15,004 nucleotides of DNA from Dipetalonema caudispina (taxonomy: Eukaryota > Nematoda > Chromadorea > Rhabditida > Onchocercidae): NCBI GenBank assembly GCA_013365325.1, contig JABVXV010000686.1, forward strand, positions 1 to 15,004, read 5' to 3'. A model generated the notes under the pieces. That model was not told where the DNA came from. It saw nothing but the letters and a program-made list of their open reading frames with translations, and made no database searches. The translations under genes were made by a program, and so were the position numbers. Shown one piece after another: positions 1-9,365 of the stretch. Each line of letters starts with the position of its first letter. Position 1 is the stretch's first letter.

Positions 1-136
<136 letters not shown>

Positions 137-340
137 ATAAGCCAAATGTAACCATAATAGGCAAATTAATTATGACTAATGATTAGTATTCTTTGATTGT
201 TCACTTAACTTTCAAGAACTCGTATTTTCTTACTTCTCTTATGTTTAACTTATCAAATTTGCCATACCGGTTTTTTCCGGAGCAAACATCATCACATCAA
301 TGCTAATTTACAAGTAACGCTTCCCAATTTTGTTTATCAA

Positions 341-594
341 TTGAATGTAAATAAAACAATTAATATAATACATTATTAAGAATATATATGAGAAAAAAGA
401 AAAAAATAACTATTCTCTTGTATGTTGTATGTTTACCATTTGAATATAAATGAAAAAATTAATTTAATGCATCATCAATATAACAAAAAATTTAATGATA
501 TAAATTAATTAATTAATTAATTTCATGGGTCGACAATAACAGCAAATTTAGTGATGTAAATAAATTAACTAATTCGATGCATCAGCAATAAAAA
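341..594. repeat. Three diverged copies of a ~45-bp unit, ~100-bp period
   Basis: Segments near 341-386, 440-484 and 550-594 share a common pattern: a GAATRTAAAT-like or GATGTAAAT start, a run of A and AATTAA, then TAATGCATCATCAATA or a close variant (ATACATTATTAAGAATA in copy 1, CGATGCATCAGCAATA in copy 3). The spacing is about 99 and 110 bases. A tetranucleotide (AATT)n stretch lies at 503-523 between copies 2 and 3. No open reading frame of note is present in 137-606. Confidence 0.5.
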
Positions 595-618
595 AGGAAT
601 GCTTAATCATTTAATTAC

Positions 619-796
619 CTGATCGAAGAATGGAAGTAATTCATTTTTGGTTGGTAAACATACACGCAACGATATATTATTATATGTACCAGGTGCTATA
701 CCACTTGGATTACATTTTGCAACTTTATCTTGTTCAAGGATTTGTACAAAATTTTTTAATGCACCACCCATATTTTTGCAAATATCGCAATAAACG
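619..796 (-). CDS. Gene A exon 4: CxxC cluster and C-terminal region
   Basis: A 12-base pyrimidine run and CAG form the acceptor. The 178 bases complete the cysteine codon and code for 59 residues starting VYCDICKNMG and ending NELLPFFDQ. The centre (KCNPSGIAPGTYNNISLRVC) aligns with KCNTRLSPGIYNSIQLAFC in gene B. The donor GTAATT lies in the same phase 0 as gene B's last intron, which supports a fifth exon beyond the window. Confidence 0.8.
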
Positions 797-3700
797 CTGA
801 AAAAAAAAAAAGAGAAAAAAGTATAATTAGCAACAAAGATAATAATGATAAGGATTGATTAGTAAAGAAATAATAACAGATAATATTTTATTATTATTTC
901 ATTTTATTCCAAAATATTTTCAAGTTTTTCGCTGCTTGTATCATCTTTATTTTACAATCTTTCAATGATATTCTTTGTAAAATGACTAAATTTATATTTA
1001 ACGTTTAATTAATATTTAAATTTATCAATGAGATATTACTTATCAGTATTTTTTGAAATGCCCATGGATTTAAAGAAAGAGCTATATGATTATATACCAA
1101 TAAAATTGCATGAAATGATAAATGTTTTCCTTTTTTGAACAAAATTATCAATAAAACAGTACGAAATGATAAAATAATCATATCTTAAGTTGACATTAAT
1201 GAATTAATATGTTGTAATATTTATAATATGCTTATAGTTTTGAGCTTGTTTAGAATTTTTAACTCAAAATATCGAACGGTACCATTAAAGTCTATTGTTT
1301 AAAATTACGACCACTTTTAGGTAATATATAGTAGAATATGTTATTGACTATTTAATACTAATCATAGAATTAGCTAATTTATATATTAGATATGCAAAAA
1401 TTGATAAATTATAAATGGGAATTTTTCGAAAAATTTAACAAACCATGATCCTACGCCACCACAACCATGTTTATCTGCGTTAACGCATCGTTCCGGTTTA
1501 CCATTGATACCAATTTTAGTCTCCAAATGTATAAAATATTTAGCACTACCATTAAGGCCTGGTGAATATACCTGTAATTGTAATGTAAACTTTGATAATT
1601 ACAATATTGTTCAGTTCATAATTTCCAATTTAAGCAATTTACTTTACAATTCATATCATAAAAATTAATTTTATAACTATTCTTGCTGATAAAAATATTG
1701 AATTTCAATTTTATGATAAATTTGCTTTGCAAACTTTAGGTTAAAAAAGAAAGCCAAACCTCAACTTTACCACCACTCAATCGGAAGCATTTATTACCAA
1801 AAGAATTTTTCTCCGCCGTAAATTTTACACCATCTGATTTATAGCTTGGAAATTTTATTCGTACATTCTCGTCACTTGGACCTAAAAAATGAATCAGATC
1901 TTCAATAAGTTAAATTTTATACTTTTAAACTTTAAATTTCTATACTTCTATCGCTTTTTACATTATACATTGATTGGCATAGATTTAATCTTCGAAATGC
2001 AAAATGAACAATGCGAGAGAATGTAAGATTAAATAGTATATTTTTTGATAAGGATAATAAAGGAATTCTTGATTTAAAATTTGATACAATCAAATTCAAA
2101 TCATTAATTTTTCATTTCCACTAAATATCCTAAATGCTGCTAATATCTTTTAACCATTGCCATATTTTATACTTGCATCAGCAATTTTTTACATAACATT
2201 TAAAATAATTATAAGTTATCAATTTTTCTTCTCTATTGCTAAAAAATATATTATTTACAAAATTAAACGAACATGTTTACAATATTTAAAAAAAAAAAAA
2301 AAAAAAGTATCGCCCTAAAGGTAAACAAATTTTTACCATTTTTAATTTTTAATTTTAACAAATAAAATTTAATAATAGTTGAAAATTTTAAAAATGATTT
2401 AAAAAAGAAAGAAAAGAAAACGGATACATATGTGACATATGATAAGATGTTAAATTTGCCCCTTAAAAATGAACTTAATTTGATCCTTTTGGTTGTAAAA
2501 AAAATTACCAAAGGAACAAGGATCTGTTTTTTTTTTTTTTTTTTTTTCGTTTTAAAATTTTATAATGTAATTACCTATATTATAATCATCTTTTTTTAAT
2601 GATGAAATGGTAATGAATTTGCCATTAATTGTCAATTTATATATGTCAACCAATGTATGTATGTTTATGTATATTTGTTGGTAAAGAAAACTTTGATAAT
2701 TTTAAGAAAATTTAGTTTTTTTTTATTTTTTTTTCTCCATTTTGAATGATATTGAGATTTATGTATGTCAAATTATTTCAATAATTTTTCTATCAAATGA
2801 TTCATACCTTGATGAGGTATAGAATATAAAATTGTTAGTAATATAATTTTAATTTTTAAATATTACTATTCCTAAATTCTTCTATTTTTTTTTTACTTTC
2901 AATAATTTATAAAAGAAATTACCTTAAACCAAATCAACCATACATTCTCATTCAAATAATTTTCAGCTAATATATGAATATATCTAAAACGATTAAGCAA
3001 AAAATGAAAAAAAAAATGTAGGAAAAAAACGAAAAGGTAAAATTTGATAGTTACTATGTATGAAATGAAATGATAACATTTATTATTCAATATGGAATAT
3101 AATATTAAAAAGAAATTAAAATGAGGAAGTAACAAACTAATGTACTAATAAATGATTTTAAAATTTTCTTTCCTTCAACATATTTGATTAACTTTCGATA
3201 GGCCAAAGGAAAAAAATGTAACGAAAATTTGTAGTTGATTTTTGATTCAAATTTTTTTGGAAATTCATTTCTTTTTCAAAATTTTCTTCAATTAAACAAA
3301 GTAATAATTTATAAATGTTAAAATGCTATTGTTATTTAATTTTTTTTACAAAGTTTGGTCTCATTATAATGTTTAAAGAGTTGTTATTATAAATTGAAAT
3401 AGAGGATTTTTGAAAGAGTTATAGACAACCGAATCATTATAGTATGATTACATCAAAACATCTTTATAATGTTTACGTCAACGTCATAAATAGATTCAAT
3501 ACGTGAACATTTTAGCGTCAGAAAAATGCATATATTAAATGACAGTCGGATAATGTTAATGAATGTTTCATTAAATTATTTCATCCATTTGGCATAAACG
3601 TTTACATCTTTGCTAAATGCCATAAATCACCACATTTGCTTATATTTAACATACGTCTTCATTCATTAGTGTTGACGTAGGTCATAGAAAGAAAAAAAAA

Positions 3701-4332
3701 TTTATTGAAATTCACTGAATTTATAAAACTATAATCACTTCTACACGAATCACTCCTGAATATTATATGCAAGACAGGAAACGAATTGATTCGATCATTA
3801 CTATAATTTCAGGAAAAGTATCAAAGTATTGAAATCAATCAGTTTACAGATAAATCATATAATCGAATGATTTGTATATCAATCTGATAATTTAATTCTA
3901 AATTTTAAATTTGCTCCTAAATGTAACATTGTATCAAATACATGTATTGCAGTTTTATTATCCGTTTATTTTTTAAGTCTATATTTAAACTTAATTTAAA
4001 GTTCCAATCTTATCAATTATATATTAACATATCGAAATGTTTACATTCTAGATCAAAAAAAAAATATATATATATTCTTCTTTTAAAAAAAATTGAGAAA
4101 TTTTTGAGTAATATTTCTTTCTTTTAATCTTACCACCAAATATAGGCTAAAAAATTTTTTTCAAAAAAAGTGAGAAAGCATTACCTGAGCTAGAGGAACA
4201 TGGAAAATGTCGTTCAATTTCAACCGATAATTCATCCCCTTTTGATTCAGCTGCATGAGATATACCTGCAGCAATAGAAAGTATCAAAATATAAATATTT
4301 GGTTGCCATTTTGCAACCCAATGTGACGACAT
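619..4332 (-). CDS. Gene A: secreted cysteine-rich protein, 4 exons seen, 3' end missing or short
   Basis: Joining exons 4332-4185, 1881-1760, 1571-1444 and 796-619 on the minus strand gives an uninterrupted 192-residue reading frame. Residues 13-28 form a hydrophobic signal-peptide core with a likely cleavage near the SHAAE stretch (after residue 27 or 28). The mature part has nine cysteines at 45, 81, 119, 127, 133, 136, 139, 161 and 179. Two N-glycosylation sequons are visible, NGS at 97 and NIS at 173. No membrane segment follows the signal peptide, so secretion is inferred. The cysteine spacing matches gene B (window 9249-12907), so the two are paralogues. The start is the ATG at 4332, 22 bases after a strong TTTTTTTGCAG acceptor that fits spliced-leader addition. 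The end is uncertain: a good donor (CAG|GTAATT) follows exon 4, whereas read-through would add only VIK and stop at 607. Family and function are not recognised. Confidence 0.8.
1444..1571 (-). CDS. Gene A exon 3: glycine-cysteine motif
   Basis: The acceptor is TTACAG|GTATAT and the donor is TG|GTTTGT. The 128 bases code for residues 91-132 and the first two bases of a cysteine codon. It carries an NGS sequon, an ERC and the HGCGGVGS stretch. The phase-2 junction is needed to keep exon 4 open and produces TG|C, a cysteine. Confidence 0.8.
1760..1881 (-). CDS. Gene A exon 2
   Basis: The acceptor is TTTTTTAG|GTCC and the donor is GAG|GTTTGG. The 122 bases code for 40 full residues, starting PSDENVRIKF and ending with the second cysteine region CFRLSGGKVE. 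That end aligns with CYIIGGRTNV in gene B. Only the frame continuing exon 1 is open. Confidence 0.8.
1882..4184 (-). other. Gene A intron 1 (2.3 kb)
   Basis: This long intron between signal peptide and mature protein is mostly AT-rich with T and A runs and shows no convincing internal exon. Frames at 2263-2511, 2899-3135 and 3942-4127 are low-complexity F/K/I-rich translations. The stretch 3420-3700 is less AT-rich than its surroundings and has stops in the frames I read. It holds the TGACG-type site cluster listed separately. Confidence 0.65.
3475..3684. promoter_or_regulatory. Cluster of TGACG/ACGTCA sites in gene A intron 1
   Basis: ACGTCA occurs twice head to tail at 3475-3486, GCGTCA at 3515-3520, and TGACGT directly abuts AGGTCA at 3673-3684. 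TGACG cores are bound by CREB/ATF-type bZIP factors and AGGTCA is the nuclear-receptor half-site. In so AT-rich a sequence such a grouping is notable, but binding is only inferred. Confidence 0.3.
4185..4332 (-). CDS. Gene A exon 1: signal peptide and first cysteine
   Basis: It codes for residues 1-49 plus one base of codon 50 (148 bases). The protein begins MSSHWVAKW, continues with a hydrophobic stretch (IYILILSIAAGIS) and ends ERHFPC followed by four serines. The donor is CAG|GTAATG. The phase-1 junction makes a glycine codon (G|GT), as in gene B. A longer frame could start at the GTG at 4341, but the ATG is preferred. Confidence 0.82.
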
Positions 4333-4354
4333 TGATAGCACTTAGTTGTCGTTG

Positions 4355-4366
4355 CTGCAAAAAAAT
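4355..4366 (-). promoter_or_regulatory. Probable spliced-leader trans-splice acceptor of gene A
   Basis: On the minus strand a run of seven T followed by GCAG ends 22 bases before the gene A ATG. In nematodes an unpaired acceptor this close to the start usually receives a spliced leader. An upstream non-coding exon joined by ordinary splicing is the alternative. Confidence 0.5.
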
Positions 4367-4554
4367 GAAAGAAAAGAAAAGGGAAGGAAGTAAATGAAAT
4401 GAGAAAAAAAAAAAGAAAATTAAATCGCAATCATAACATTTCAAAACGTCTCTAAACATCATTTCTTCATTCTTTTTCCAATTATAAAGTAATTAAATTA
4501 GTACTTGAACAATATATTTAATGAAATAAAACTTTTCTAAACAAATGATACAAA

Positions 4555-4815
4555 CGATGATTAATTATTATGATGATAACGATAACAATTAATAGTAAGA
4601 ATTATATAGTAATAGTAAGAAATTGAATAATAGCAAATACTATTATAAAATGATAATAATTATATGGTAACGATAAAAATTTGTACGGTAGTAGATATTG
4701 TCAAAGAATGATAGTAATTATAGAGTATTGATAAGAATTCGAATGATAGCAATATTAGCAAAGAAATAATAATGATAATGATAATGTTGATAATAATTGT
4801 AGAAATGATAATATT
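4555..4815. repeat. GATAAT-rich degenerate repeat upstream of gene A
   Basis: The stretch is a worn (GATAAT)-like repeat. TGATAA occurs in plus orientation at 4574, 4651, 4729, 4773, 4779, 4788 and 4806, with CGATAA at 4580 and 4671. It lies roughly 240-480 bases before the gene A start. TGATAA is the established core site of nematode gut GATA factors (ELT-2 type), so a promoter role is possible, but simple repeat decay also explains it. Confidence 0.45.
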
Positions 4816-5140
4816 TTGAATTACATCATAAAAGAAAAAGACACAGAAAATTCAACCGATATGTTTTAAACAGATAGATTTGATTTCATTCCATTGAAAA
4901 ATTTGTGAACATATATGTTTTTGTGTAATGTTTATTTGGACATGTACACCTACCATTACCATCTCATTATCACCGCCCTTTATTACTAATTGAATTTTCA
5001 AAATTCCTTAATGAATATTCATTAATGCTAATAATAACATTTGAATGAATAGATAATATAGTAGCGTTAATAACGACGACAAAAGCGCTGACAATGATGA
5101 TATTGAAGAGTGATGATAATAAGTTTGATATCATCATGTC

Positions 5141-5275
5141 TATGTACTTGTGTATGTGTGTATGTACGTGTACGCGTGCGTGTATGTGTATGTATGTGTA
5201 TGTATGTGTATGTGTATGTGTATGTGTGTGTGTGTGTTGTCTGTGTATGTGTAGGTACGTATGTCTGTATGCAGT
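5141..5275. repeat. (TG)n/(TATG)n microsatellite with 89-bp alternating purine-pyrimidine core
   Basis: From 5149 to 5237 every base alternates purine and pyrimidine, mixing TG, TATG and a CG-containing part (TACGCGTGCG near 5171-5180). Such tracts can adopt Z-DNA. The long frames read through it on both strands (4970-5383 and 5094-5429) are cysteine/valine or histidine/threonine repeats caused by the microsatellite, not genes. Confidence 0.93.
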
Positions 5276-5773
5276 AAATATGAAGATACCGCCCAATAAA
5301 ACGACCGGTTTCTTCCGATTTTCTCCGTCCTTCAATAATAAGAAAAAAAAAAGATGTGACGGTCTGTACGTATATGTATACATTTGTGCCAGTATGCAGA
5401 AAAAAATGAAGTTACGTAATCTACACTAATCACATATACGTATTTGAGTAATGTATGCCTTGATTGGTAAAATTCTTTACACAAATTAAAATTAAGAGGT
5501 GATGATTTGGAAGGAATTAATCAATCATTATCATCACCATTGCTATCATTATCATTTGTTCAGAAATGTTAGCAATAACGCTAAATAGACGATAGTTGAA
5601 AATAAAAATATTTGATTAAATAAATAAATATATATATAACAAAAATATTTGACGAATTTTATTGCACTTTATAAGCTTTCTGAAGTCTTTTAATAAAATT
5701 ACTGTCATTATTAATAATGATATTATTACAAAACATTTCCATAGAACGCATAGTTATTAAGTATGAATAGTAA

Positions 5774-5863
5774 TATCACTAACGGAATATACTGTATTAA
5801 ATTATGACATGTTACTGTTACTGTATCATTAACGGAATATACCGTATTAAATTATGACATGTT
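5774..5863. repeat. 50-bp-period direct duplication
   Basis: Bases 5774-5813 and 5824-5863 match at all but two positions. The shared core includes TAACGGAATATAC and GTATTAAATTATGACATG. The unit contains no open frame of note. The rest of 5276-6378 holds no other feature I can support. Confidence 0.85.
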
Positions 5864-6480
5864 GTTACTATATCTTATCGTAACTGCTTATATTATTTCC
5901 ATTTTTTTTGTCTGCCATTATCTGTTAGATTGCATAAATTATTTAATATTTGCAAAAAAAAGGTATTAATTTGGTTTAATTTTTATTTAACTTTTATAGG
6001 GCAAATTTTATTGCAAATAGTGTAGATGAAATTTTTATCCTTGGAAAAATCCTTCACGTAATTAATATATTAGTTTCATTTTCGCTTGAAATTAAAAATT
6101 ACAGCATAAAAATTGCAAATTTTCTAATATTTAACTATAGAAAACTTCCTGATTCTTTATTTAGTGATCAAAAATTTCTTCCTTATTACATCGTTAACCT
6201 TTTTTACTCCGTCAAAAATTTAATAGTGAAGCAAAATAAAAATAAACAGTTCTGACTGTCATAAGATAATTATATCAAATTTCTTACGAGGGAAAAAATG
6301 GCGCGAAGAAAATGAAGAAAGAATTTTAACAATATAATTTATATAAAAACAAGTTGCTTGTTTAAAAATTGTGTTGCAGTAATAGTACATAATTGTTGAA
6401 AAGCATTCCTTCATGTGAATATGTCGTTGTTCAATTATTTAAAAAAAGAAGAAAATTATAAATTTTCAACTAAATTTTAG

Positions 6481-6551
6481 CAGAGAAGAAGAAAACGACG
6501 TTGAATGATCCAATTTTTGATGCAGCGAAGAGAAAGCGTACGAAGTTAATC
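6481..6551 (+). CDS. Possible plus-strand exon, unrecognised
   Basis: An ATTTTAG acceptor precedes a 71-base block open in the frame EKKKTTLNDPIFDAAKRKRT, followed by KLI and a GTAAAA donor. It has clearly higher GC and more even residue use than the flanks, and a KRKR basic patch like a nuclear-localisation signal. If unspliced, the frame runs on to 6752 as a hydrophobic F/I/L-rich segment and a charged tail (ELEKQERDEKFLIKRKKN). No matching upstream exon was found: the ATG at 6421 (MSLFNYLKKEE) stops at 6480 in another frame. It could be a decayed gene fragment. Confidence 0.28.
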
Positions 6552-7321
6552 GTAAAATTTCAGTCAAAGTTAAAACTATTAATCTTTAAGCAATACTTTA
6601 TATTATCTTTCTTTCCTTATTTCATTAGAAGAATAAATGTATCAGTAATAATTTCTCTAATATTATTGTTGTCAAATAAAATATTAAAGAATTATGAATT
6701 GGAAAAGCAAGAAAGAGATGAAAAATTTTTAATTAAAAGAAAGAAGAATTAATTCTTTGCTTTATTTATATCCTGTATTCGATGAAGCTTGCAACTTTTA
6801 AGATAATATATGTTAGATGCTAAAAAATTTTACAATTTCAAAATCTTTATGACATCAAACTTTCTAGTTTTAATTAGTCGAAAACATAATGCAATGAAAC
6901 ATGAATAATTGAATGTATCAATTTCAGAATAATGATTCAACGTAAAACGTTTATCTCTTTTCTAACAATGAAATCTTAGTTTTGCATAGTCTTCGTATCA
7001 TCTACATTATGTGAAAGTATGCAAAAAGTAAATTGAATATATCGTTCGAATTTTTGTATCGGTTTTGAAAGACAAAGCTTCAATAAAGTATCAATTTTCT
7101 ATTCAATTCTAAATTTTACCCTTACAGTCAATTTCACAAAAAAAAAAAAATAAATTTTTCGGAGAAGAAAAAAATTAATTTTTAGTGGCAAAAAAGAGTT
7201 AAAAGGCCAAAATTCAGTTGAAAAGATAGCGTTGTGACTTATTGAAGATTCACTTGAAATGTTTTTGATTGATACTTTGGAAATAATGCATTGCTTATAT
7301 TTGGTAGTTTGCTTGACCTAG

Positions 7322-7329
7322 TGACGTAA
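7322..7329 (+). promoter_or_regulatory. TGACGTAA site (ATF/CREB-like)
   Basis: An intact TGACGTAA octamer lies 47 bases before the candidate acceptor at 7376. It is the same TGACG core as the cluster in gene A intron 1. A single site may be chance. Confidence 0.15.
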
Positions 7330-7375
7330 TAGTTCTCTTCATTTCTTTTTCATTTTTTTTCGAAAACAATTTCAG

Positions 7376-7477
7376 AACCGAAAAGGTACAATTCGCCGAA
7401 TAAGTAAAATCAATAATTGCAGTATTTTAAGAACAAAAAAGTGCGATTCTTTAACAATCATACTGGAATACTTATGA
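7376..7477 (+). CDS. Possible plus-strand terminal exon, unrecognised
   Basis: A pyrimidine-rich stretch and CAATTTCAG acceptor are followed by 33 open codons (starting NRKGTIRRISKINNC) and a TGA. The phase (0) is compatible with the GTAAAA donor at 6552, which would make an 823-base intron. A short basic protein would result. Composition is more even than the surroundings, but there is no family match and chance is a real alternative. Confidence 0.22.
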   Translation, partial: NRKGTIRRISKINNCSILRTKKCDSLTIILEYL

Positions 7478-7982
7478 GGAATCGATTGTGCTATGCAATA
7501 GTAATAATGTGAATCGAAATTTGTGGAAATCTAATTAATCTATTTTTTAAATACTTCCCCTCTGCTAAACCTTTTTTACACTTTTTTCAAAATAAAATTA
7601 GCATATTGCATATGGAATTCAAAATGACTCAATGCTGCATATATTTGAATGATAACACATTACATATGTTAATCAAGTATCAAAATTAATTTTTTGATAT
7701 ATTTTATACTAGTTCTCTGATATAAATTATCTTATACATTCCATATCATCCAAACATTTCCGCTGCATTTTCGATATTTCGTTATTCGAATTATTGTATT
7801 TACATCAGTTATTATCGATTTATCGATATATCAAGTGCGATTTATCAAATATTACGATTTATCAATTATTATCCATTTATTGACATAATGAATTATAATT
7901 AATTCATACTTCTTCGGTATTTTTTTGTCTACCGTGTTCCTCCCTTAAATGTATCAATCTTTTCCCGTATAAGTAATAAAAT

Positions 7983-8014
<32 letters not shown>

Positions 8015-9174
8015 GAAATTTTTGATTTCTGAAACGAAAACTAGATTTTTATGGTTTTATAGATCGAATGAAGAAAGAAAAAAAAGTTAACCATAATGAA
8101 AAATTAAATGTTATACATTTTAGTTTTAACCATTTCTCTTTTCTTTTTTAATATTTACTTTAGGAGTTCTTTTTTCTTTTAAACTTCAACACTTCATAAT
8201 ACTGTGAACAATTTTTGAAGTTCCGATGATCCATTGATGTTACTTTAGAAATCAAATTACGTCATGTGGATTTTTACTTCCTCTTTGATGAAAAATAAAT
8301 CGTTTCTTCATGATTTAATTTGCGCAAAAACCGTTTCTCTTCTCAATAAATTGTTGTCGTTTCTTCCAGTTTTCTTTTTTTTTCTTCTTTAGTTTTTAGT
8401 TTGTGCTTAATTCCTCTTCCGTTTTTTTTTTTTTTTTTTTTTCATCTTGCCTTAAGCGATTTTCCTTTCTTTTTTTTTTTCCCTCCTCCCATCTATTTAT
8501 ATAGTTAAATTTCATTCATCAAATAAAATTCTCATAAATACTTCAAATTTTTCAAAAAAGTAAAAGCAACGAAGTGGAAAGTTAATGCTTTTAAATGCAT
8601 AATCCATTTACACATTTGTTTGGGTATAGCAATCAAATTGAATATTGTTAAAAGAAAATACTATGTTGTAGCAAATTAATGACTAATTTATAATTAATTT
8701 AACTACTTCCAAAATGTTCAAAATAATATTTGAGGAAAAAGATTGAAATTTTGACATTTTCCTGCATCAGTCAAAATATATGAACACTTTTAGTAATACA
8801 TCAATAAAAGGTTTTCATGTCAATGCAGGAAAAAAAAAAAGAAAAAAAGCGAAAAAGTAGAAAGGAAGAATAATTCATTAAATTTCTGTAACTTTTTTTT
8901 TTTTTTTTTCGAAAATCTTTGATAACAAAATTGAAAGACAATGTAAGATATGTCAAAAAGTTCGACGATAAAAAAAAAGTAATTATAACCAGTTAAAAAT
9001 GAATGATCAATGATCAAAATTGAATAAAGTTAAAAATTTTTGACTACTAGGTAAATATTTTGATTAATCAGATTATCGCAATTTTTTAGGCTTTTTAAAT
9101 TACATTGAGGTAAAAATAATTTAGTGTTAACAAAAAATTGTAAAGTTAAAATTACTATCTTAAAAAATAAACGT
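7478..9174. other. AT-rich intergenic DNA downstream of gene B
   Basis: I see no supportable gene here. The stretch holds three CGATTTATC copies (7816, 7838, 7855), a 25-base A run (7983-8007), a 21-base T run (8422-8442) and a pure pyrimidine stretch at 8460-8490. The frame at 8820-9017 is a low-complexity shadow of A/T runs. Confidence 0.6.
7983..8007. repeat. Poly(A) run, 25 bases
   Basis: This is an uninterrupted run of 25 A followed by GAGAAAAG. It has no target-site duplication that I can see, so it is read as a homopolymer tract rather than the tail of a retrocopy. Confidence 0.9.
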
Positions 9175-9180
9175 TTTATT
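9175..9180 (-). terminator. Candidate polyadenylation signal of gene B
   Basis: AATAAA on the minus strand lies about 70 bases after the gene B stop, a usual length for a nematode 3' UTR. A second AATAAA at 9245-9250 overlaps the stop codon itself (TAATAAA) and is probably too close to be the main signal. Confidence 0.45.
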
Positions 9181-9248
9181 ATCAATTTTTTTAATTCACT
9201 GATCAATGAATACAAATAATATGTAAGCATTAATTTTTTAATATTTTA

Positions 9249-9365
9249 TTAAGCAATAATATTAATATTACAATGAATGATATGACAGGCAACATATAAT
9301 TTTTCATTTTTGATCATTGCATTAAATGGTAAACTCCAATACAATTCCGATGGTAATGGTTCATT
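9249..9365 (-). CDS. Gene B exon 5: C-terminal exon
   Basis: A strong CAACTTTCAG acceptor opens 38 codons and a TAA. The peptide starts NEPLPSELYWSLPF and carries two more cysteines (ACHIIHC). Gene A has no counterpart inside the window. The last residues are isoleucine- and asparagine-rich. Confidence 0.78.
   Translation of the reverse strand, partial: NEPLPSELYWSLPFNAMIKNEKLYVACHIIHCNINIIA

Noticed and set aside
2263..3135. Two minus-strand frames of about 80 residues in gene A intron 1
   Set aside because: They are F/K/L-rich translations of A and T runs, with no motif, inside a well-supported intron.
3942..4127. Plus-strand 61-residue frame
   Set aside because: Low complexity (KKYIYILLLKK), antisense to gene A intron 1, with no start or splice context.
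4247..4462. Minus-strand frame overlapping gene A exon 1
   Set aside because: It is the shadow of exon 1 in another frame, extended through a T-rich stretch upstream of the trans-splice acceptor.
4970..5429. Overlapping long frames on both strands (137 and 111 residues)
   Set aside because: Both read through the TG/TATG microsatellite and consist of HT or CV repeats; the flanking parts show no gene-like features.
7983..8007. Poly(A) run as the tail of a retrotransposed copy
   Set aside because: No coding remnant precedes it and no flanking target-site duplication is visible; such runs are common throughout the window.
8820..9230. Two minus-strand frames just downstream of gene B
   Set aside because: They are low-complexity, hydrophobic translations of 3'-flanking AT-rich DNA with no link to the gene B frame.
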